A stretch of 13,837 bases of DNA from an uncultured beta proteobacterium (GTDB lineage: Bacteria > Pseudomonadota > Gammaproteobacteria > Burkholderiales > Burkholderiaceae_C), in NCBI GenBank assembly GCA_903958915.1, contig CAJBVC010000845.1:1-13837 (forward strand), read 5' to 3'. The translations under genes were made by a program, and so were the position numbers. Below are positions 7,293 to 13,000 of this stretch, piece by piece (within the stretch, counting starts at the first letter, position 1; each line of letters starts with the position of its first letter). The notes under the pieces were generated by a model. That model did not search any database. It was not told the DNA's origin and worked only from the letters and a program-made list of their open reading frames with translations.

Positions 7293-9409
7293 TGGGTATG
7301 TTTGGTGGTGAAAAGCAGTCGCAAGGCGACTTCAAAAAGGGCCTGAACAAGGTTTACACCTGGTACACAGGTGGGTTCATCGGTTTTGTTGTGGTACTGG
7401 CTGTGCTCGAACAAATGGGTCTGTCCAGAAACTGGATTGGCTACCTGTTTCTGGCGGGCACGGTACTCCTGTACGCTGGGATTGGTGTGATGAGCCGTAC
7501 CAATGATGCGGCCGAATACTATGTTGCGGGCCGACGCGTGCCCGCCATGTACAACGGCATGGCAACCGGTGCGGACTGGATGTCGGCTGCCTCCTTCATC
7601 GGTATGGCCGGCACGCTGTACCTCACCGGTTTTGGTGGCCTCGCGTTTATTTTGGGCTGGACTGGTGGCTACTGCCTGGTTGCGCTATTCCTGGCGCCCT
7701 ACCTGCGCAAGTTTGGCCAGTTCACCATTCCTGACTTTTTGGGTGCACGGTATGAGGGTAATCTGCCGCGGCTGATTGGCGTGTTTGCTGCCATTTTGTG
7801 CTCTTTCACCTATGTGGTTGCGCAGGTTTACGGAGTTGGCCTCATCACCACACGGCTGACCGGCCTGGCGTTTGAAGTGGGCATCTTTGCAGGTTTGGCC
7901 GGCATTCTGGTCTGCTCGTTTTTGGGCGGGATGCGAGCGGTAACATGGACCCAGGTCGCACAGTATGTGATCCTGATCATTGCATACTTGCTTCCAGTGG
8001 TTTGGTTGTCGGTCAAGCACACTGGTGTGCCGATACCCCAAGCGGTATATGGCTACACGCTGGAAAAGATCACTGCCAAAGAAGAAATGCTGCTGAAAGA
8101 CCCTAAAGAGCTGGAAGTTCGCGCAATCTTCAAGGCGCGTTCTGATGCTGCGGTCGAGAAGCTCAAAGACGTGCCCGCCTCCATGGCCGCTGACAAAGCG
8201 GCTGCCATGAAGAAGGTTGAGGACCTGAAGGCCGCCAATGGACCAGCGCCAGATGTCCAGGCCGCCGAGAAAGCGTTGGCGGGTCTGCCCAAGGACGAAG
8301 TCGCCGCCAAGGCTGCCTACACTGCGGCTCGCACGTCCAATGCCGCCAAGGCCGGGCCACCGATTCGCCATGCGCAACCGTTCCCTGGCAAAGATGAAGC
8401 GGCACAGGACATCTCGCGCAAGAACTTCCTGGCGCTGGTGTTCTGCCTGATGATCGGTACTGCTGCCCTGCCGCACATTCTGATGCGCTACTACACTACG
8501 CCCTCAGTCAAAGAGGCGCGAGAGTCGGTAAGTTGGTCGCTGTTCTTCATCTTTCTGCTCTACTTCACAGCTCCAGCGCTGGCGGTGTTGGCGAAATTTG
8601 AGGTCTATACAGTATTGGTGAATACGCCTTTTAACCAGTTGCCGGAGTGGATTGCACGCTGGAGTACGGTGGACGCCTCGCTGCTTTCTGTGGTTGATAT
8701 CAACAAGGATGGCATTTTGCAGTTGGCCGAGATCTCCATCGGCGGCGACATCATCGTGCTGGCGACGCCGGAAATCGGTGGCCTACCGTATGTTGTGTCG
8801 GGCTTGGTAGCTGCAGGCGGTTTGGCAGCTGCCCTGTCCACGGCTGACGGCCTGTTGCTGACGATTGCGAATGCGCTGTCACACGACCTGTACTACAAGG
8901 TGATCGATCCTAATGCTTCGACTGCACGTCGCGTGATGGTGTCCAAGGCGCTCCTGCTGGTGGTGGCTCTGTGTGCGGCCTATGTTGCGGCACAAAAACC
9001 GGCGGACATTCTGTTCCTGGTGTCGGCGGCGTTCTCCTTTGCCGCGGCTGCCTTCTTCCCGGCGCTGACGTTGGGAATCTTCTGGAAGCGGGCCAACAAA
9101 TGGGGTGCGTCCCTGGGCATGGCGGCCGGGTTGGGCATCACCTTCTACTACATGGTGACGACCCAACCTTGGCTGTACAAACTGACCCACGGTGGTTCCG
9201 CGATCACACCAGAAATCATTAAGGCCAATACTTGGTGGGATATTGCGCCCATCTCGGCGGGCCTGTTCGGTGTGCCTCTGGGTTTTGCAGTGATCATCAT
9301 TGTCTCGCTGCTGACCAAGGCCCCTGGCCGCGACATTCAGGAGTTGGTTGAGCATGTGCGCTATCCTAGCCTGGACGGAAAGACTTCTGCTGCGAGTGCA
9401 GCCCACTAG
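7292..9409 (+). CDS. Sodium:solute symporter, VC_2705 subfamily (probable acetate or organic acid uptake), with extended periplasmic loop
   Basis: Inner-membrane SSS-family sodium-coupled carrier of 705 residues, distantly related to ActP. About 13 membrane helices are visible. Core features: AAEYYVAGRRVPAMYNGMAT, GADWMSAASFIGMAG (unwound first core helix), FTIPDFLGARY, FTYVVAQVYGVG, GTAALPHILMRYYTT and AALSTADGLLLTIANALSHDLYY (sodium-site helix). The family is usually nearer 600 residues, by memory. The extra length lies mainly at about 255-372, an Ala/Lys-rich charged helical insert between fifth and sixth core helices. A second periplasmic loop has an EF-hand-like sequence, DINKDGILQLAE (469-480). 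GGAGAAGA at 7281-7288 is the ribosome site, inside the DUF4212 gene. The substrate is inferred from the conserved neighbourhood and from ActP relatives. Confidence 0.92.
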   Translation: MGMFGGEKQSQGDFKKGLNKVYTWYTGGFIGFVVVLAVLEQMGLSRNWIGYLFLAGTVLLYAGIGVMSRTNDAAEYYVAGRRVPAMYNGMATGADWMSAASFIGMAGTLYLTGFGGLAFILGWTGGYCLVALFLAPYLRKFGQFTIPDFLGARYEGNLPRLIGVFAAILCSFTYVVAQVYGVGLITTRLTGLAFEVGIFAGLAGILVCSFLGGMRAVTWTQVAQYVILIIAYLLPVVWLSVKHTGVPIPQAVYGYTLEKITAKEEMLLKDPKELEVRAIFKARSDAAVEKLKDVPASMAADKAAAMKKVEDLKAANGPAPDVQAAEKALAGLPKDEVAAKAAYTAARTSNAAKAGPPIRHAQPFPGKDEAAQDISRKNFLALVFCLMIGTAALPHILMRYYTTPSVKEARESVSWSLFFIFLLYFTAPALAVLAKFEVYTVLVNTPFNQLPEWIARWSTVDASLLSVVDINKDGILQLAEISIGGDIIVLATPEIGGLPYVVSGLVAAGGLAAALSTADGLLLTIANALSHDLYYKVIDPNASTARRVMVSKALLLVVALCAAYVAAQKPADILFLVSAAFSFAAAAFFPALTLGIFWKRANKWGASLGMAAGLGITFYYMVTTQPWLYKLTHGGSAITPEIIKANTWWDIAPISAGLFGVPLGFAVIIIVSLLTKAPGRDIQELVEHVRYPSLDGKTSAASAAH

Positions 9410-9426
9410 GCTGATTGGCTAGCAAT

Positions 9427-9462
9427 AGACCCCCGTCGCGCAAGTGACGGGGGTCTTTTTTT
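9427..9462 (+). terminator. Strong rho-independent terminator of the symporter operon
   Basis: AGACCCCCGTC at 9427-9437 pairs perfectly with GACGGGGGTCT at 9446-9456. Two further inner pairs close a GCAA tetraloop at 9440-9443, giving a 13-bp stem, followed by a T run to 9462. It lies 17 bases after the symporter stop and before the converging hypothetical gene. On the opposite strand there is no T run, so it acts mainly rightwards. Confidence 0.93.
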
Positions 9463-9486
9463 ATGGGGAACGATGGCGCGCGAGGT

Positions 9487-10017
9487 CTAGTTGCCCAGCG
9501 CCGCTGCCACAAACTCTTCGGCCTTCTTTTCAGATCGCATGCTTGCGACGATGCGGCGCAGGTCCTGCACCTTGGCAACCAGTTCCTCTTGGGTTTTGCA
9601 CTTTTCCAGTTGCAGGGCCAGGGGCTCGCAACCTGGACCCAGCAAATTTTCGAGTGCGCGCGTAGCCCTGCGTATGTTGGGGAGAATGTCCACGGGGCGC
9701 GCTGGCGTTGGGCTGGATTGGACCGCCGGTGCTCGCGCGGCAACGATGGGCGCCGCTTCGGGCACGCGTTCAATAAATCCCAAGTCGTCCAATTCGCTGC
9801 ATATTTGCAATGCCTCTTCCAGGTTCGTGCAGGCCTGTGCAAGAGCTTGCAAGGGCTTGATGCCATCCGCGGTGATGAGGACTGTACGCTGGCGGGGCGA
9901 TAGCGCCTTATCCCGTGTTTTGATAGCAGCTACACCGGCTTCGGTTTTTCGCACAACGGTCGTTGGTTTCATGGATCGCAGCAATGGGTGACTGGTAACG
10001 TCCAAGGGTAAACCCAT
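9487..10017 (-). CDS. Hypothetical protein, 176 residues, helical, possible winged-helix N-terminal part
   Basis: I do not recognise this protein. From the ATG at 10017 it starts MGLPLDVTSHPLLRSMKPTT. A compact helical region (about 38-85, SPRQRTVLITADGIKPLQAL ... LEEALQICSELDDLGFIE) resembles a small winged-helix or helix-turn-helix fold. A Pro/Ala-rich linker follows (about 87-108). The helical C-terminal part (about 110-172) contains NIRRATRALENLLGPGCEPL, then EELVAKVQDLRRIVASM. No signal peptide or membrane segment is seen. Neither ATG 10017 nor ATG 9972 (161 residues) has a good ribosome site, and the open frame above 10017 runs back into the uvrA start, so it is not used. It diverges from uvrA across 82 bases and converges on the symporter terminator. 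A cytoplasmic regulator is possible but unproven. Confidence 0.7.
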   Translation of the reverse strand: MGLPLDVTSHPLLRSMKPTTVVRKTEAGVAAIKTRDKALSPRQRTVLITADGIKPLQALAQACTNLEEALQICSELDDLGFIERVPEAAPIVAARAPAVQSSPTPARPVDILPNIRRATRALENLLGPGCEPLALQLEKCKTQEELVAKVQDLRRIVASMRSEKKAEEFVAAALGN

Positions 10018-10099
10018 TTTGGCCAATTTTGAACGGGTATCGGTCAGGGAGACGGACTCTTGCCTAGAATGTTTCTCCCTCACCACAAGAAGATTCACT
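10018..10099. promoter_or_regulatory. Short divergent intergenic region before uvrA
   Basis: The 82 bases between the hypothetical gene and uvrA must hold promoters for both. TAGAAT at 10065-10070 is a plausible -10 box for uvrA, 30 bases before its ATG, but I see no good -35 box at the right distance. I see no LexA-like CTGT-N8-ACAG site, so SOS control of this uvrA is not supported by the sequence. Confidence 0.35.
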
Positions 10100-13000
10100 A
10101 TGTCCCACGGCACCATCCGCATTCGCGGTGCACGGCAGCACAACCTCAAGAACCTTGATCTCGACATTCGCACGGGTGAATTGACGGTCGTTACCGGTCC
10201 CAGTGGCTCGGGCAAGTCCAGTCTGGTGTTTGACACGCTCTACGCAGAAGGCCAGCGGCGGTACGTGGAAACCTTCTCGGCTTACGCGCGCCAGTTCCTG
10301 GACCGCATGGACAAGCCGGCAGTGGACAAGGTCGAAGGCGTCCCCCCGGCCATCGCCATCGACCAGACCAACCCGGTGCGCTCCAGTCGCTCGACGGTGG
10401 GCACCATGACCGAACTCAACGACCACCTGAAACTGCTGTTCTCCCGCGCCGGCAGCCTGTTTGACAAGGTGACAGCGCAGCCGGTACAGCACGACACACC
10501 GGAGTCCATCTACGCCGAACTGCTGCGACGGGCAGAGCGCTTCAGCGCAGGGCCGCCCCAAGCTGAAGCAGCCCCCTTGGGGGGCAGCGAACCTAACGCA
10601 GTAGGGAGCGTGGGGGCTCATTCTGACAATCCCCGCCTGGTGTTGACCTTCCCGGTGGAACTGCCCGCCGACACCACTGCTGCGGAAGTGACGCAATGGC
10701 TCAGTGCCAGCGGTTTCACCCGCGTCCACGCCGAGCGTGAAGTGGAGGTTGAATTGGGGTCGGATCCCGATTCAGGACGCAGCAAAGCCGGAGCAAAGAA
10801 ATCTAAAACGAAATCGGGCTCCGACCCCAATTCAACCGTCGCCACCCGGAGAAAAATCCTCGACGTCGTCGCCGACCGCTTCCGCATTTCCACCGTCGAA
10901 AAGTCCCGCGCCCTGGAAGCCATCGAGCTGGCCCTCAAACGCGGCAGCGGCCGCCTCAATGTTTATGTGCAAAAAGACCCTGTAGCGCCCGCAGGGCAAG
11001 CGCAAGCAGCTACGAATAACATAGCAAACGCGGATGAAACCCTGTGGCGCTTTTCCACCGGTCTGCACTGCCCACAAAGCGACCTGCGCTACACCGACCC
11101 GATCGCCTCCATGTTTTCGTTCAATTCGGCGGTCGGGGCTTGCGAAGCCTGCCGGGGCTTCGGCCGCGTGGTGGGCGTGGACTACGGTCTGGTGATTCCC
11201 AATGACAAGCTGACCTTGCGCGCCGGTGCCATCAAACCGATGCAGACACCGGCGTGGCAAGAGTGCCAGGACGACCTGATGCGCCACGCCGAGGCCGCCG
11301 GCATTCCGCGTGACACGCCCTGGTACAAGCTAACGCCCGAGCAGCAGCACTGGGTCTACAAGGGCTCACCGCACTGGAACGGAAAGTGGAACCAGCACTG
11401 GTTCGGCGTGGATCGTTTCTTTGAGTACCTGGAGAGCAAGGCCTACAAGATGCACATCCGGGTGCTGCTGTCCAAATACCGCAGCTACACGCCCTGCGGT
11501 ACCTGTGGCGGAGCCCGACTGAAGACTGAGAGCCTGCTGTGGCGCATTGACAGCAAGGCGCAGGCGGATGCGGTGTTGGCGCCGTCGCCGCGCCGGGCCG
11601 CCCCAAGTGGCGACAGCCCCCATGGGGGGCAGCGAGGACACGAAAGTGCCGAGCGTGGGGGCACCACGCTCAAGCGCTTTATGCCAAAGGGTGTTTCCTG
11701 GACGCGTGAGCAATTGGAGGCGCTGCCGGGGCTGTGTTTACATGACATGATGTTGATGCCACTGGACCGGTTGCGTAATTTTTTTGATTCATTGCAGGGT
11801 AGCTTAGAAGTTTTCGGTGGGCGGGAGGCGGGATTGGCAGTTGAGGGTGCGGCCTCATGGTGCGAGCACAAATCGGCTGCCCCCCCAACTGCCAATCCCG
11901 CGTCGTCCCCGGCCAACACCGCTGATTTCGATGCCATGTCTACTCCGGAGTGCAATGCTCCGAGCTGCGAGGCTGGGGCACTAGGTGTGGCGGGTGACGA
12001 TTTGTGCTCGCACCATGAGGAGCCCGCCACACCCAGTGTCCAAGCCACTTCGGAGGCAGAAGCAAAAACCCTGAAACTCCTGTTCGAAGAAGTCTGCACC
12101 CGATTGAAATACCTCTGCGACGTCGGCATTGGCTACCTGACCCTGGACCGCCAGAGCAGAACGCTCAGTGGCGGCGAGGTGCAGCGCATCAACCTGACCA
12201 CCGCACTGGGAACCTCCCTCGTCAACACGCTGTTTGTGCTGGACGAACCGAGCATCGGCCTGCATCCGCGCGACATGCAGCGCATTGTCAGCGCCATGCA
12301 GCGACTGCGCGACGCCGGCAATACCCTGGTGGTGGTGGAGCATGACCCGGCGGTGATGCTGGCGGCCGATCGCATGATCGACATGGGGCCGGGGCCGGGT
12401 GAGCGCGGTGGCAACATCGTGTTTGACGGCACCACCGAAGACTTGCGCAACGCCGACACCCTTACCGGCGCTTACCTGGGAGGCCGCAAACAGGTTGGGA
12501 TGGGTTTCAAGCGCCTGGTGGCAGCCAACACACCGCGTCTGGTGCTGGAAGGGGTGACCGAGCACAACCTGAAGAACATCTCGATAGAGATTCCCCTGCA
12601 GAGGTTGGTCTGCATCACCGGTGTCAGCGGTTCGGGGAAATCTACTTTGGTGCAGGACGTGCTGGCCCCCGCGCTATTGCGCCACTTTGGCAAGGCCACC
12701 GAAACGCCGGGTGCGCATGCACGCCTGCTGGGGGCAGAGTTGCTCAGCGAAGTGGTGTTTGTGGACCAGTCGCCGATTGGCAAAACGGCGCGTTCCAACC
12801 CGGTGAGTTATGTAGGAGCCTGGGACGCCCTGCGTGAATTGTTTGCCACGGCGCCGTTGTCCCGCGAGCGCAGCTACACCGCCAGCAAGTTCAGTTTCAA
12901 TGGCGGCGACGGGCGTTGCCCCACATGCGGCGGCTCAGGGTTCGAGCACATCGAAATGCAGTTCCTTAGCGACGTGTACCTGCGCTGCCAGGACTGTGAC

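Noticed and set aside
7685..8476. 263-codon open frame on the reverse strand
   Set aside because: Antisense to the well-supported symporter; composition is that of a shadow frame.
10018..10099. LexA/SOS box before uvrA
   Set aside because: No CTGT-N8-ACAG match is visible in the 82 bases.
10018..10236. N-terminal extension of the leftward hypothetical gene back to an ATG at 10236
   Set aside because: This part lies antisense over the strongly conserved UvrA start (Walker A region) and would swallow the uvrA promoter. The extra residues look like a reverse-strand shadow.
11485..12129. 214-codon reverse-strand frame over the repeat-rich part of uvrA
   Set aside because: Considered as a possible gene carried by the repeats, but it covers conserved UvrA codons, has no ribosome site and shows no domain.
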